Shown: piece by piece, positions 23,401-32,892 of the stretch
Numbering within the stretch: position 1 is the first letter of the stretch
Layout of the letters: the number at the start of each line of letters is the position of its first letter
DNA from: RGIG4140 sp045638265
GTDB taxonomy: Bacteria; Pseudomonadota; Alphaproteobacteria; CAAHEQ01; UBA3637
Length of the DNA stretch: 64,000 nucleotides
Direction: 5' to 3'
Assembly: GCA_045638265.1 (NCBI GenBank)
Contig: JAZUBA010000003.1
Coordinates: 35,449-99,448, forward strand
Translations under genes and position numbers: made by a program
The notes under the pieces: model-generated
Seen by the model: only the letters and a program-made list of their open reading frames with translations
What the model was told of the DNA's origin: nothing
Database searches by the model: none

Positions 23401-26139
23401 ATGACATTTAAAGCACTTGTTACACAAAACGAACGTGGTCGCTCAATGGTTGAAATCTTGGGCGTTTTAGCCATTATTGGTGTATTATCATTCGGCGGTA
23501 TTCAAGGATACAAGTATGCCATGGATAAGCATCGGGCAAATGATATCGTTCATTCAGTTAATATGCGTGCGACAGATATTTGGCATTTGTATCAAGATGG
23601 GGAGAAAGAATTACCCGATTCGCCTGAGACAGATGCCTTTCCTGAATATGGTGAAATGACACAAACAGGGTTTGAGATTATGGTAACATCTCATCCGCCA
23701 GTTGCATTCAGAACATGGGTAAATAATGTGCCGAGTGCTGTTTGTCAAAAAGTGTTGCAAGAGAACCTAAATGATTCAATTACAGGGTTGAGATTTGTTC
23801 AAGTCAATGGTACGAAATATGCGGATAATCCCGCTATCTGCGGTGATGGTGTTTCTGATAATCAAATGGTGTTCACATCCTTTTTAGATGAAGATGGAGG
23901 TGCTGTTACCGGTATTGCAGATCCGAATGACCCGAATGGCAGACCGCTGGAAAACTGTGTAGATAATGGAGATTGTTCAACCGCATGTGGTGAGGCTGTT
24001 TGTGATGAAAATACATTGACGTGTCAAAATCCGTGTAGCGGAGATACGCCTGTGTGTATGGAGGAAACAGGTGTTTGTGTGGAATGTCGTATCAATGTTG
24101 ATTGTCAGTTTAAAGGAGAGGGATATATTTGCAACGAGGCAGAAAACAAATGTACTGCTTTGCAAATAACGTGTCCAAAGGGGACATTCAGAACGCAAAA
24201 CGGGGCTTGTGTTAAATGTAATGATGGAAATAATTTTACAGTTTTGACAGAGCCATATCCGGATACAAGTGATGAAGTTGATGGTATAACGATGTGTCAA
24301 CAATGTAATGATGCCTCAGCTGGCGAATACAGATACAATCGTAAATTTGGCGAATTAGAAGAGGGTAAAGGTTTTTGTGATTATATGTGTTCCAGCGGAC
24401 GCACTTATCAATCACAAAGTGAGGGATGTATTTCATGCAACGATGATTCATGGCATTTGTTGACGGATGATAGTATTTCCAAAGCCCAATGTTTGGCATG
24501 TGAGGGACATGAATGGTATTATGGTTATACCAAAGGAACTTGGTGTCAAAAGAAATTAGAATGTGCGGATGATGAATTTATTATATTTGGTAGACCATTT
24601 AGTTGTTCAAAATGTGCTGATAATAGAAATGTAAGAGTTCATAATGTTTGGGGTTCAAAATCATCTGAATCTTCAGATTACCAAAAAGTAATGGCGAATA
24701 GCTGTAATAATTGTCCAACAGAAAATCCAAGATATAATTTTATGGAATATTGTTATCCAGTTTGTGAACAACCGGAGGGTGTAGAAAAATGTGATGATCC
24801 CTATAATTGTCCACGACAATGGCAAAACAAAGCTGGAAATTGTTTGCCGTGCGATGATGTTTCTTCAAGTACATCTATGTTACATGATAGCGCATATCAG
24901 CATTGGACACATGAAAGTTGGCCGGATTTATGTACAGCATGTGGACGTGTAGTGAAAGACGGCTATTGCGTATTGCCAAAAGAAGAAGGTTGTGGCGTTG
25001 GGAAATTTTTAGGCGCAAATGGTCAGTGTTATGAGTGCGATAATCCTGCTGGTGTTATTATTGGATCTATTGAAGAATCGGGTTGTTTAACAAACTGTCG
25101 AAAAGTATCATCAGATGCAACGGATTATAGTGCAGACGGAACGATTGATACACGACGAACATATGTGTATGGTTCATGGAGTGGTGCAGGTGATTCATTA
25201 TATTGTGCGCCTAAATGTCCGATAAATTATATAAATAATGATACTGGTAAATGTGTATCTTGTGGTGATAGCAGTTCAACATCGGCGTTTGTTACATCTG
25301 TTCCGTCTGAATGTTCAACGCAATGTCCGAATCGTCAAGTATATTATGGTAGTTATTGCGGTATTAAAACTTGTCCAACTACGCAAAAATATTATAAAAG
25401 CAATAAAGGCAGTTGTGTTTCATGTAGTCGTGGAAACGAATCTGATAGTAGTCAAACATACGCTGAAGACATAGCTTTGTGTAATCAATGTGGTAACAGA
25501 ATGGCATATCAAGTAGATAATAGTACACAATGTTATCAGATTAATCCGGGCGAATATGGTATTTGTAACAGTTTGTGGTCAAATGAATTACCGGATGGAT
25601 TGGATTCAACTCTTGCTTCAAAAGCTACACGTTATTTAAACGGTGATTATGACGGTATCAAATTTTTGGATAATAGCGGTTATTGTCGGGATTGTACGGC
25701 AGAGGCCAGTTATTCAACCACAAAAGAACAATGTTTGAGTTGTCAAAACAGACGATATCAAAACGGAACGTGTGCGTTAGGGTTGTGTGATACAAATTTC
25801 TATTTGTCAGATGGGACATGTATTGCTTGTTCCAATGTAAACAAACCGATTGACCCAAGTAGAGAAAATTTATGTTCTGATTGTGATAATCGTCGGCAAA
25901 TGGAAAAAGGCATAAAAAATACACCATCGTGGTCGGCTCTTTGTGTCAGTACATGTGATGGCGCTCAATGGCAAGATATAGCAGGTACTTGTTATTTTTG
26001 TACAGAAGGGGGTACGAAAGAAATCGGTACAGATAATATGTCAAGAAAAATGTGTCAGGATTGTGGACGGACAGTTGAAGAGATAACAGACGCTAAAGGA
26101 GATATAGTTGGATATAGATGTGTGGAAGAATCAGCGTAA
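23401..26139 (+). CDS. Giant cysteine-rich pseudopilin, copy 1
   Basis: 912 residues. The N terminus is a type IV prepilin signal: GRSMVEILGVLAIIGVLSFG, with the prepilin peptidase site after Gly13, Glu at +5 and a hydrophobic helix, continuing GIQGYKYAMDKHRANDI. After a roughly 150-residue pilin-like region, the rest is built from about 30-50-residue modules with CxxC pairs (pattern GxCVxCxx...SxxxCxxCxxR), about 76 Cys in all. The sequence is otherwise polar and without further membrane segments. This predicts an extracytoplasmic, disulfide-rich filament tip or surface protein. No pilus assembly genes are nearby, so assembly factors must lie elsewhere. GGAGG lies 4 bases before the ATG. Paralogue at 52064-54799. 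Function unknown. Confidence 0.8.
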   Translation: MTFKALVTQNERGRSMVEILGVLAIIGVLSFGGIQGYKYAMDKHRANDIVHSVNMRATDIWHLYQDGEKELPDSPETDAFPEYGEMTQTGFEIMVTSHPPVAFRTWVNNVPSAVCQKVLQENLNDSITGLRFVQVNGTKYADNPAICGDGVSDNQMVFTSFLDEDGGAVTGIADPNDPNGRPLENCVDNGDCSTACGEAVCDENTLTCQNPCSGDTPVCMEETGVCVECRINVDCQFKGEGYICNEAENKCTALQITCPKGTFRTQNGACVKCNDGNNFTVLTEPYPDTSDEVDGITMCQQCNDASAGEYRYNRKFGELEEGKGFCDYMCSSGRTYQSQSEGCISCNDDSWHLLTDDSISKAQCLACEGHEWYYGYTKGTWCQKKLECADDEFIIFGRPFSCSKCADNRNVRVHNVWGSKSSESSDYQKVMANSCNNCPTENPRYNFMEYCYPVCEQPEGVEKCDDPYNCPRQWQNKAGNCLPCDDVSSSTSMLHDSAYQHWTHESWPDLCTACGRVVKDGYCVLPKEEGCGVGKFLGANGQCYECDNPAGVIIGSIEESGCLTNCRKVSSDATDYSADGTIDTRRTYVYGSWSGAGDSLYCAPKCPINYINNDTGKCVSCGDSSSTSAFVTSVPSECSTQCPNRQVYYGSYCGIKTCPTTQKYYKSNKGSCVSCSRGNESDSSQTYAEDIALCNQCGNRMAYQVDNSTQCYQINPGEYGICNSLWSNELPDGLDSTLASKATRYLNGDYDGIKFLDNSGYCRDCTAEASYSTTKEQCLSCQNRRYQNGTCALGLCDTNFYLSDGTCIACSNVNKPIDPSRENLCSDCDNRRQMEKGIKNTPSWSALCVSTCDGAQWQDIAGTCYFCTEGGTKEIGTDNMSRKMCQDCGRTVEEITDAKGDIVGYRCVEESA

Positions 26140-26161
26140 ATATTTTCTTTTCTGATATAAA

Positions 26162-26197
26162 TAAAAACCCCCTTGTTTTATTCAAAGGGGTTTTTAT
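26162..26197. terminator. Bidirectional terminator, pseudopilin 1 / nusB
   Basis: AAAAACCCC / GGGGTTTTT stem with T runs on both strands, between convergent genes. Confidence 0.85.
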
Positions 26198-26210
26198 TTG
26201 TTTTTTTTAT

Positions 26211-26681
26211 TTACCGAATGACTTTTGAAAATTTGTCTAGCAATGCATTGACAATGCCTGCTTCCGATTCGTCAAAAAAGGAACGTGTAATATCCACATA
26301 TTCACTGATAATAATGGGTGTGTCTAATCGTGGATTGGCATAAAATTCTGCAATGCCGACTTTTAAAATACATTTTAAAACCAATTCTAATCGGTCATAA
26401 TCAATTTTTTGACTGATATTTGTCCGAATAATGGTATCTAAATCTTCATCTTTCGCCTGAACTTCTTTTGTCAGTTTTGTAAATAAAGTCATATCGGCAT
26501 CTTCTAACGGAAGAATTTCATACCGTCCGGCAATACCTTCTTTGATAACCATACCGCCGGTTTCACCCAATAAAAAGCGTGAAACGACTTTTTCCCATTT
26601 TTCATCTGTTTGGGCTTGTGCATACGTTGCCTGAACGGCCATTAAACGAGCATTTGTGTATTTTTGTGTTGTGTTTTCCAT
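26211..26681 (-). CDS. nusB: Transcription antitermination factor NusB
   Basis: Binds boxA RNA with NusE in rRNA antitermination. 156 residues, all helical, beginning TNARLMAVQATYAQAQTDEK and containing the conserved end region PIIISEYVDITRSFFDESEAGIVNALLDK, given here in two parts as PIIISEYVDITRSFF and ESEAGIVNALLDK. The start overlaps the nrdR stop by one base. Last gene of the rpiB-glyA-nrdR-nusB operon. Confidence 0.92.
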   Translation of the reverse strand: MENTTQKYTNARLMAVQATYAQAQTDEKWEKVVSRFLLGETGGMVIKEGIAGRYEILPLEDADMTLFTKLTKEVQAKDEDLDTIIRTNISQKIDYDRLELVLKCILKVGIAEFYANPRLDTPIIISEYVDITRSFFDESEAGIVNALLDKFSKVIR

Positions 26682-27136
26682 TATGATTCCTTTATTAAAT
26701 GTTTTGCAAATGCGTTAAAATCTTCCATTGAATTAAAGTTTTTATAGACAGAGGCATACCTCAAATATGCGATTTTGTCAATATGAAATAATGCGTCTAA
26801 CACCAATTCTCCGATTTGTGCAGACGGAATTTCAATGACATTTAATTGTTCCAATTGATTAATGATTTCATCAACCATATGGCAAATTTTTTCGGTTTCA
26901 ACATCTCGTTTGCCAATAGCCAATAAGACGGAACGATACAGTTTTTCCCGTTCAAAGGGCACACGAACATCGTTTTTCTTTACGACAATCAAATCTTTGC
27001 TTTGGATGTATTCATACGTTGTAAAACGTCCGCCACATTTAGGACACTGCCGTCTGCGTCTGATAGATGAAAAATCTTCACTCGGACGGGAGTCTTTTAC
27101 CAGACTTTCCAAACATCCGCAAAAGGGACACCTCAT
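26681..27136 (-). CDS. nrdR: Transcriptional repressor NrdR
   Basis: Zinc-ribbon plus ATP-cone repressor of ribonucleotide reductase genes. Zinc ligands C3, C6, C31 and C34 are all present (MRCPFCG and QCPKCGGRFTTYE). The ATP-cone follows (LIVVKKNDVRVPFEREKLYR). 151 residues, standard length. No NrdR-regulated nrd gene is in the window. Confidence 0.95.
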   Translation of the reverse strand: MRCPFCGCLESLVKDSRPSEDFSSIRRRRQCPKCGGRFTTYEYIQSKDLIVVKKNDVRVPFEREKLYRSVLLAIGKRDVETEKICHMVDEIINQLEQLNVIEIPSAQIGELVLDALFHIDKIAYLRYASVYKNFNSMEDFNAFAKHLIKES

Positions 27137-27138
27137 TT

Positions 27139-28440
27139 TTATACTCCTAAACCGTTCGGATAAATCGGATACATATCACATAATTCTTTGACTTTTAATT
27201 GTGTTTGACGAATAACGGTTTGTTGAATTTCTTCATCTTGAGTTAAAGAGTCTAATACATCAACAATCATTAAAGCAATTTGTTCAAAGGCTTTTTCGTC
27301 AAACCCGCGTGTTGTGCCGGCCGGACTGCCGATACGTAAACCGGATGTTACAGTTGGTTTTTCAGGGTCGTTCGGAACACTGTTTTTATTGCAGACGATA
27401 TGTGCTTGTGCTAATGCATCGCAAGCAACGTTTCCTTTAATCCCTTTATTGCGTAAATCAATTAAAATCAAATGTGTATCTGTTCCCCCAGAAACAAGGT
27501 CATATCCTTTTGATTTGAGTGTTTTTGCCATAATGGCGGCGTTATCAACCACTTTTTGAGCGTATGCTTTAAAGTCAGACTTTAATGCCTCGCCAAAAGC
27601 AACGGCTTTTCCGGCAATTACATGCATAAGCGGACCGCCTTGTAAACCTGGGAAAATAGCAGAATTAATTTTTTTGGCAATGGCAGAATCATTGGTTAAA
27701 ATCATACCGCCACGAGGACCTCTTAAAGTTTTATGAGTTGTTGTTGTTACAATATCGGCATATAATAATGGATTTTCGTAGACTCCACCAGCAACCAAGC
27801 CGGCAAAATGAGCCATATCTACCATTAAATAAGCACCGACTTTGTCAGCAATTTCTCTGAATTTTTTGAAATCAACAAAACGGGCGTATGCTGAACCACC
27901 TGCAATAATTAATTTGACCTGATGTGTAACAGCAAGTCGTTCCACTTCGTTGTAGTCTATACAACCTGTTGTTACATCCACGCCGTAAGCATAACTTTGA
28001 TAATATTTGCCGGAGGAAGAAACTTTTGAACCGTGTGTTAAATGCCCGCCGGCATCTAATCCCATACCCAAAATAGAATCGTTTGGTTGTAACAATGCCA
28101 TATAAACGGCACTGTTTGCCTGTGAGCCTGAATGCGGTTGAACATTGACATATTTTGCGTTAAATAATTTTTTAGCCCGTTCAATAGCTAGTTTTTCAAT
28201 TTCATCTACCCATTCACATCCGTGATAATAGCGATGAGCAGGATATCCTTCGGCATACTTGTTTGTTAAAACAGATCCGACTGCTTGTAAAACAGCACGG
28301 GATACGATGTTTTCAGAGGCAATTAGTTCAATGTGGTCTTGTTGACGCCATAACTCTTGGTCAATTAAACGAGAAACATCTTTGTCCGTTTCTACCAATG
28401 GTGTGTGGAAATAGGTATATGTATTATTTTTCAAAGTCAT
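27139..28440 (-). CDS. glyA: Serine hydroxymethyltransferase
   Basis: PLP enzyme interconverting serine and glycine with transfer of a one-carbon unit to tetrahydrofolate. The PLP lysine is in VTTTTHKTLRGPRGGMIL. The N-terminal QHIELIASENIVSRAVLQAV and GYPAHRYYHGCEWVDEIE motifs are intact. 433 residues. It overlaps rpiB by 17 bases and is followed by nrdR after 2 bases, giving a one-carbon/nucleotide-themed operon. Confidence 0.96.
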   Translation of the reverse strand: MTLKNNTYTYFHTPLVETDKDVSRLIDQELWRQQDHIELIASENIVSRAVLQAVGSVLTNKYAEGYPAHRYYHGCEWVDEIEKLAIERAKKLFNAKYVNVQPHSGSQANSAVYMALLQPNDSILGMGLDAGGHLTHGSKVSSSGKYYQSYAYGVDVTTGCIDYNEVERLAVTHQVKLIIAGGSAYARFVDFKKFREIADKVGAYLMVDMAHFAGLVAGGVYENPLLYADIVTTTTHKTLRGPRGGMILTNDSAIAKKINSAIFPGLQGGPLMHVIAGKAVAFGEALKSDFKAYAQKVVDNAAIMAKTLKSKGYDLVSGGTDTHLILIDLRNKGIKGNVACDALAQAHIVCNKNSVPNDPEKPTVTSGLRIGSPAGTTRGFDEKAFEQIALMIVDVLDSLTQDEEIQQTVIRQTQLKVKELCDMYPIYPNGLGV

Positions 28441-28885
28441 GGGGCATCCTTTCTAATTTGTTGACACGAACACGATGACGACCGCCTTCATAATCGGTTG
28501 TTAAGAATGTATCTACACTGGCGAGGGCTGTTTCGGTGTCGGTAAAACGTCCGCCTAAAATCAAAATATTGGCATTATTGTGTTCTCGTGCTAATTTTGC
28601 CAATTCAGGAGTTGGAGCTAATGCACCTCGAATATAATCATAACGATTAACGGCTATACTCATTCCGATTCCTGTTCCACAGATTAAAATGCCGTATTGA
28701 GCTTCACCGTGGACAATACCCCGAACAACTTTAACAGCATAATCGGGATAGTCAACCGATGTGTTTTCATCATTTGTCCCGTAATTGAAAACAGTAATAT
28801 CTTGTTCTTTCAAATGATTAATGATTGCTTCTTTTAAAGGGCAACCGGCGTGATCGGACGCAATAATAACTTTTTTTACTTGCAT
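28424..28885 (-). CDS. rpiB: Ribose-5-phosphate isomerase B
   Basis: Interconverts ribose-5-phosphate and ribulose-5-phosphate. RpiB/LacAB signature: IIASDHAGCPLKEAI at the N terminus and the catalytic Cys region YGILICGTGIGMSIAVNR. 153 residues from the ATG at 28885, which has GAGGG upstream; a longer frame to 28966 would overlap the divergent ruvX start region. First gene of the operon. Confidence 0.93.
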   Translation of the reverse strand: MQVKKVIIASDHAGCPLKEAIINHLKEQDITVFNYGTNDENTSVDYPDYAVKVVRGIVHGEAQYGILICGTGIGMSIAVNRYDYIRGALAPTPELAKLAREHNNANILILGGRFTDTETALASVDTFLTTDYEGGRHRVRVNKLERMPHDFEK

Positions 28886-28914
28886 TTTTCCCTCTCTTCC
28901 ATTATAAAAAAAAT

Positions 28915-29394
28915 ATGATGAGTTATAATAATCAAAATAGAACAGAAACGCAAGCTTTTTTAACAACTGATGTTAAAATTCTTTTACAGACAACAGGGTG
29001 TTTGTTGGGTGTTGATTACGGTATGGTCCGTATTGGCTTGGCGTTAAGCGATTCGGAACGGCAAATTGTCCGTCCGTTTAAAGTTATTCATAAATTAAAA
29101 GAATTAGACGATATTGTGCCGGCAAAAAATATTTCTGCTTTTGTTGTCGGATTACCTTTGCAAACAGATGGACAAGAAGGTGAGATAGCCAAACAAGTTC
29201 GTATGTTTTGTAATCGGTTAATTGAAAAATATCAATTACCTGTTATTTTAATTGATGAAAGATATACCTCAAAGTATGCAACCGAATATATGCATGGTCA
29301 TGGTGTACGCAAAAAACGTCAAGATGAAATGATAGATGCCGTTGCTGCCTCTCGTATTTTGCAAAAAGCACTTAATGAATTGAAAAACAGTTAA
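28915..29394 (+). CDS. ruvX: Putative pre-16S rRNA nuclease YqgF/RuvX
   Basis: RNase H-fold protein implicated in 16S rRNA 5'-end maturation and possibly Holliday junction resolution. LLGVDYGMVRIGLALSD carries the first catalytic Asp, VVGLPLQTDGQEG the second strand, and LIDERYTSKYATEYM plus QDEMIDAVAASRIL the remaining acidic residues. The first about 28 residues are an unusual extension, and no clear ribosome binding site precedes the ATG, so the true start is uncertain. Divergent from rpiB, with only 29 bases between starts. Confidence 0.88.
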   Translation: MMSYNNQNRTETQAFLTTDVKILLQTTGCLLGVDYGMVRIGLALSDSERQIVRPFKVIHKLKELDDIVPAKNISAFVVGLPLQTDGQEGEIAKQVRMFCNRLIEKYQLPVILIDERYTSKYATEYMHGHGVRKKRQDEMIDAVAASRILQKALNELKNS

Positions 29395-29420
29395 GAAGAT
29401 GATTTATTTTGTTTTTTGAT

Positions 29421-32168
29421 TTAATGAGCTTCTTTCCAGTTATTACCACTTTCAACTTCTACAATTAACGGAACGGATAATTGAACAACATTTTCCATTG
29501 TTTCTTTAACTAATTGCATTGTTTGTGCAACATCTGATTCTTTGACTTCAAAAACCAATTCATCGTGAACCTGTAATAGTAAAGAGGCATCTAAATTGCT
29601 TTCTTTTATTTTATTGAATACGGCAATCATTGCCAATTTAATAATATCGGCAGCACCGCCTTGAATAGGGGCATTAATACCGGCACGAACGGCAAAACTT
29701 TTTGTTTGAGGGGAATTTGCACCTTGAATAAAGCATTGTCTTCCCATCGGTGTTTGTACAAATCCGTTTTCCAATACTTGCTGTGTTGTATTTTTCATAT
29801 ATTCCTGAATTTCAGGGTAGTGTGCAAAATAGGCATCAATATATGTTTTAGCATCTGTTCTGGATATTCCCAGTTGAGAAGCCAATCCAAAAGCAGACAT
29901 ACCGTAAATAATCCCAAAATTAATTGCTTTTGCACGTCTGCGTGTATCTGTATCCACATGATTGAGTGGTATTTTAAATATTTGAGAAGCTGTTCGGGTA
30001 TGAATATCCTCATTTAAACGGAATGAGTTTTGTAATTCTTTCACTTCTGCCACATCAGCCATTAACCGTAATTCAATTTGAGAATAATCGGCACAAACTA
30101 ATTTATATCCTTTTTTGGCAACAAAGGCTTTTCTGATTTCTTTTCCGGCATTTGTTTTAATGGGGATGTTTTGTAGATTCGGGTCAACAGATGATAATCT
30201 GCCTGTATTTGTGCCTGTTTGTAAAAAGGTTGTATGTACCCGATTGTTTTTATCAGCCAATGTTGTTAATGAATCAATATACGTTGATTTAAGTTTAACA
30301 TATAAACGATATTCTAAAATCTTTTGAGCAATTTCAACACCGTCATCAGCTAGGGCTGTCAGTGTTTTGACATCTGTGGCATAATTGCCTGTGCTTGTCT
30401 TTTTTCCGCTTGCTAATTCTAATTTGTCAAACAAAATATGTCCGACTTGAACTGGTGAGTTGATATTGAATTCTTCGCCTGCCAATTCATAGATAATATT
30501 GATTAAGCGATTGATTTCCTGTGTAAAAAAATCATTAAGTGTTGTCAGATGATTTTTATCAATCAAAATGCCCTTTCTTTCCATTTCAAATAAAATGGGT
30601 ATTAAAGGACGTTCAATGTTGTTGTATATATTCTGTTTTTGAGGATTGTCTATAATTTTTTTGTGTAATATATGATATAATTTTAAGAGTTGAGTTGCTT
30701 CTTTGGTACAAATACGAGCTACTTCTTCAATCGGTAAATCTTCAAAAGAGATTTTATTTTTACCTGAGCCGAGTAGGGGTGTTAATCCGCCGTCATTGTC
30801 ATTCAAATAATAACTGATAATATCGCCTAACTGATAAGAAATATTTGTGCCGTTTAAAACATAATTTGCAATCATAATATCATCACAAAGCGGAATATCT
30901 GTCATATCCGGTAGAAAAGAATCTAAAATATGCCATTGATTTTTAATGTTATAGCTAATAACGGTATTTGTTTGTTCTTTACATAAATGAAGAAGTTCTT
31001 GAATAAAAGATTGAATAGGAATACCTTTATTTTGAATGGTATCAAATGAAAATAAATCCAAAGTTTGAGAAGGTGCTTCATTTGACAAAATAACATAATA
31101 TCCTTCATTTTGGTTAAGAGCAATGGATGCAGAAACAGGAAGATTTTTAGAATCTGTATAAATCCGAAAAGCAAATGTTGATTGTTTTATACCTTTGATT
31201 AAAGCATTCAATTCGTTTTCTTTATTAATGATTTTATAGGAAAACGGTTTATTGTTTTGCGTTTGATTGACCGCTGTTTCTGATGTAGGTGTGCTTATAT
31301 CATCATCAGCCCATTTGGAAATTTTAGCTGTCAAACTCTTAAATTCATTTTGTGTTACAAATTCAAGAAGTGTTTGTTTGATAGGTTTTTGAGACTTGAA
31401 ATCTTCTATCGGTTGATTGATAGGAACATGATTGTCCAGTTGAACAAGTTGTTTTGAAATAAACACTTGTTCTTTATCCCGTATTAATCCCAAACGTCTT
31501 TTTTCGCTTTTAATTTCGTCAATATGATTGAATAATTCTTCAATAGAGCCATATGTATTAATGAGTTCAGATGCTGTTTTTGGTCCGATACCATTTGCTC
31601 CGGGGACATTGTCCGTAGAATCACCCATCAAAGCCTGAACATCAACTACTTTATCAGGAGTAACACCGAATTTTACAAAAACATCATCTGCTGATAATGT
31701 TTTTTTCTTCATGGGATCATATAGCGAAACATTTTCACGCATTAATTGCATTAAGTCTTTATCAGCCGAAATAACACGAGCCGTCCAACCTTTTTCAACA
31801 GCTAAACGGGCATATGTAGCAATTAAGTCGTCTGCTTCATATCCTTCCATTTCTATGCAAGATATGTTCAAAGCCTGACAAGCTTGTCGTATTAATGGAA
31901 ATTGCGGGATAAGTTCTGCCGGTGTTTCTTTTCTGGTTGCTTTGTAATCCGGAAAGATTGTATTTCTGAAATTACGACGAGCAGCATCAAAGATAACAAC
32001 AATGTGAGAACAATGATTTTCGTTAGATAAATTTAAAAGCATATTCAGAAAACCATAAACGGCATTTACAGGCGTGCCGTCCGAGCGAGTCATCATCGGT
32101 AAAGCGTAAAAGGCTCTGAAAATATAACCGGAACCGTCAATTAAACAGATGGTTTCCTGTTTATCCAT
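29421..32168 (-). CDS. polA: DNA polymerase I with degenerate proofreading domain
   Basis: 915 residues. The N-terminal 5'-3' exonuclease is intact (ICLIDGSGYIFRAFYALP; VDVQALMGDSTDNVPGANGI). The polymerase domain has motif A DYSQIELRLMADVAE, motif B RRRAKAINFGIIYG and motif C LLQVHDELVFEV. The middle 3'-5' exonuclease domain is present but its metal ligands are lost: where Klenow has DTE the sequence reads FAFRIYTDSKN, the D424 region is NIKNQWHIL, and the Y497/D501 region is ICTKEATQLLKL. Proofreading is therefore predicted absent. It lies 3 bases after gcrA on the same transcript. Confidence 0.95.
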   Translation of the reverse strand: MDKQETICLIDGSGYIFRAFYALPMMTRSDGTPVNAVYGFLNMLLNLSNENHCSHIVVIFDAARRNFRNTIFPDYKATRKETPAELIPQFPLIRQACQALNISCIEMEGYEADDLIATYARLAVEKGWTARVISADKDLMQLMRENVSLYDPMKKKTLSADDVFVKFGVTPDKVVDVQALMGDSTDNVPGANGIGPKTASELINTYGSIEELFNHIDEIKSEKRRLGLIRDKEQVFISKQLVQLDNHVPINQPIEDFKSQKPIKQTLLEFVTQNEFKSLTAKISKWADDDISTPTSETAVNQTQNNKPFSYKIINKENELNALIKGIKQSTFAFRIYTDSKNLPVSASIALNQNEGYYVILSNEAPSQTLDLFSFDTIQNKGIPIQSFIQELLHLCKEQTNTVISYNIKNQWHILDSFLPDMTDIPLCDDIMIANYVLNGTNISYQLGDIISYYLNDNDGGLTPLLGSGKNKISFEDLPIEEVARICTKEATQLLKLYHILHKKIIDNPQKQNIYNNIERPLIPILFEMERKGILIDKNHLTTLNDFFTQEINRLINIIYELAGEEFNINSPVQVGHILFDKLELASGKKTSTGNYATDVKTLTALADDGVEIAQKILEYRLYVKLKSTYIDSLTTLADKNNRVHTTFLQTGTNTGRLSSVDPNLQNIPIKTNAGKEIRKAFVAKKGYKLVCADYSQIELRLMADVAEVKELQNSFRLNEDIHTRTASQIFKIPLNHVDTDTRRRAKAINFGIIYGMSAFGLASQLGISRTDAKTYIDAYFAHYPEIQEYMKNTTQQVLENGFVQTPMGRQCFIQGANSPQTKSFAVRAGINAPIQGGAADIIKLAMIAVFNKIKESNLDASLLLQVHDELVFEVKESDVAQTMQLVKETMENVVQLSVPLIVEVESGNNWKEAH

Positions 32169-32171
32169 AGC

Positions 32172-32843
32172 TTATTTTCCCTTATTCTTAACAGGAATAC
32201 CTTTGCTTGATTTTTGTGCTATCATTTGTTTGGGCATCGGTTTTTCCGGTTTTACATCTGATTTTTTAGAACTGTTTTTTGCTTTTTTTGATTTTTCTTC
32301 TGAATTTTTAATTTCAGTTTCTTTTGGTTGTTGTTCAATTGGTGTTGTTTCTTCTTCATCAGACACTTCTTCTTCCGGAATGTCAGCTTCACGAACTAAA
32401 ACAGGAACACCATTAGGAGACATAACCATTTCCATCCGTTCTTTTTTCTCACGGGCATTTTCAAGCGCTAATTCTTTTAATGATGTATAAGCTGTTTTAC
32501 AGTGTTCCGGACAATAAGGTTTTCCGGTTTTGCATTCTTTACCACAAAAATGAAAGTCTTCACTAAACGGATCACCATACGGCCAACGACATGAATTTAA
32601 TTTTAAATCCATTAAAGTAACAATATCGTTATCTTTTTCTTTTTGAATTGTTATTCGTTTTGTCGGTTTCTTTTCGTTTTTCGGTGTTTTTATTGGGGAA
32701 GGGCGGGAATCTAATCCCAAACGATGAACTTTACCAACGACAGCATTTTTAGATATACCGAGTTCTCTGCCGATTTCAACGGTGCTTTTGCCTTTTGCCC
32801 ATAATTTTTTGAGTTGTTTGATTTTTTCTTCTGTCCAAGCCAT
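32172..32843 (-). CDS. gcrA: Cell-cycle regulator GcrA
   Basis: Alphaproteobacterial sigma70 cofactor that in Caulobacter acts at methylated GANTC promoters. The N-terminal helix-turn-helix MAWTEEKIKQLKKLWAKGKS followed by GISKNAVVGKVHRLGL is diagnostic. The C-terminal metal-like motif CRWPYGDPFSEDFHFCG...PYCPEHCKTAYT is also family-specific. The middle and tail are Lys/Glu-rich and low complexity, making it longer (223 residues) than Caulobacter GcrA. The CcrM partner is not in the window. It directly precedes polA. Confidence 0.93.
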   Translation of the reverse strand: MAWTEEKIKQLKKLWAKGKSTVEIGRELGISKNAVVGKVHRLGLDSRPSPIKTPKNEKKPTKRITIQKEKDNDIVTLMDLKLNSCRWPYGDPFSEDFHFCGKECKTGKPYCPEHCKTAYTSLKELALENAREKKERMEMVMSPNGVPVLVREADIPEEEVSDEEETTPIEQQPKETEIKNSEEKSKKAKNSSKKSDVKPEKPMPKQMIAQKSSKGIPVKNKGK

Positions 32844-32892
32844 TGATATAACTCCTTATAAAATTTTTGTCATTTTATATTAAATTTTTCCG

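Noticed and set aside
28440..28478. Separate small gene at the glyA/rpiB overlap on the plus strand
   Set aside because: Shadow frame without ribosome binding site inside two well-supported genes.
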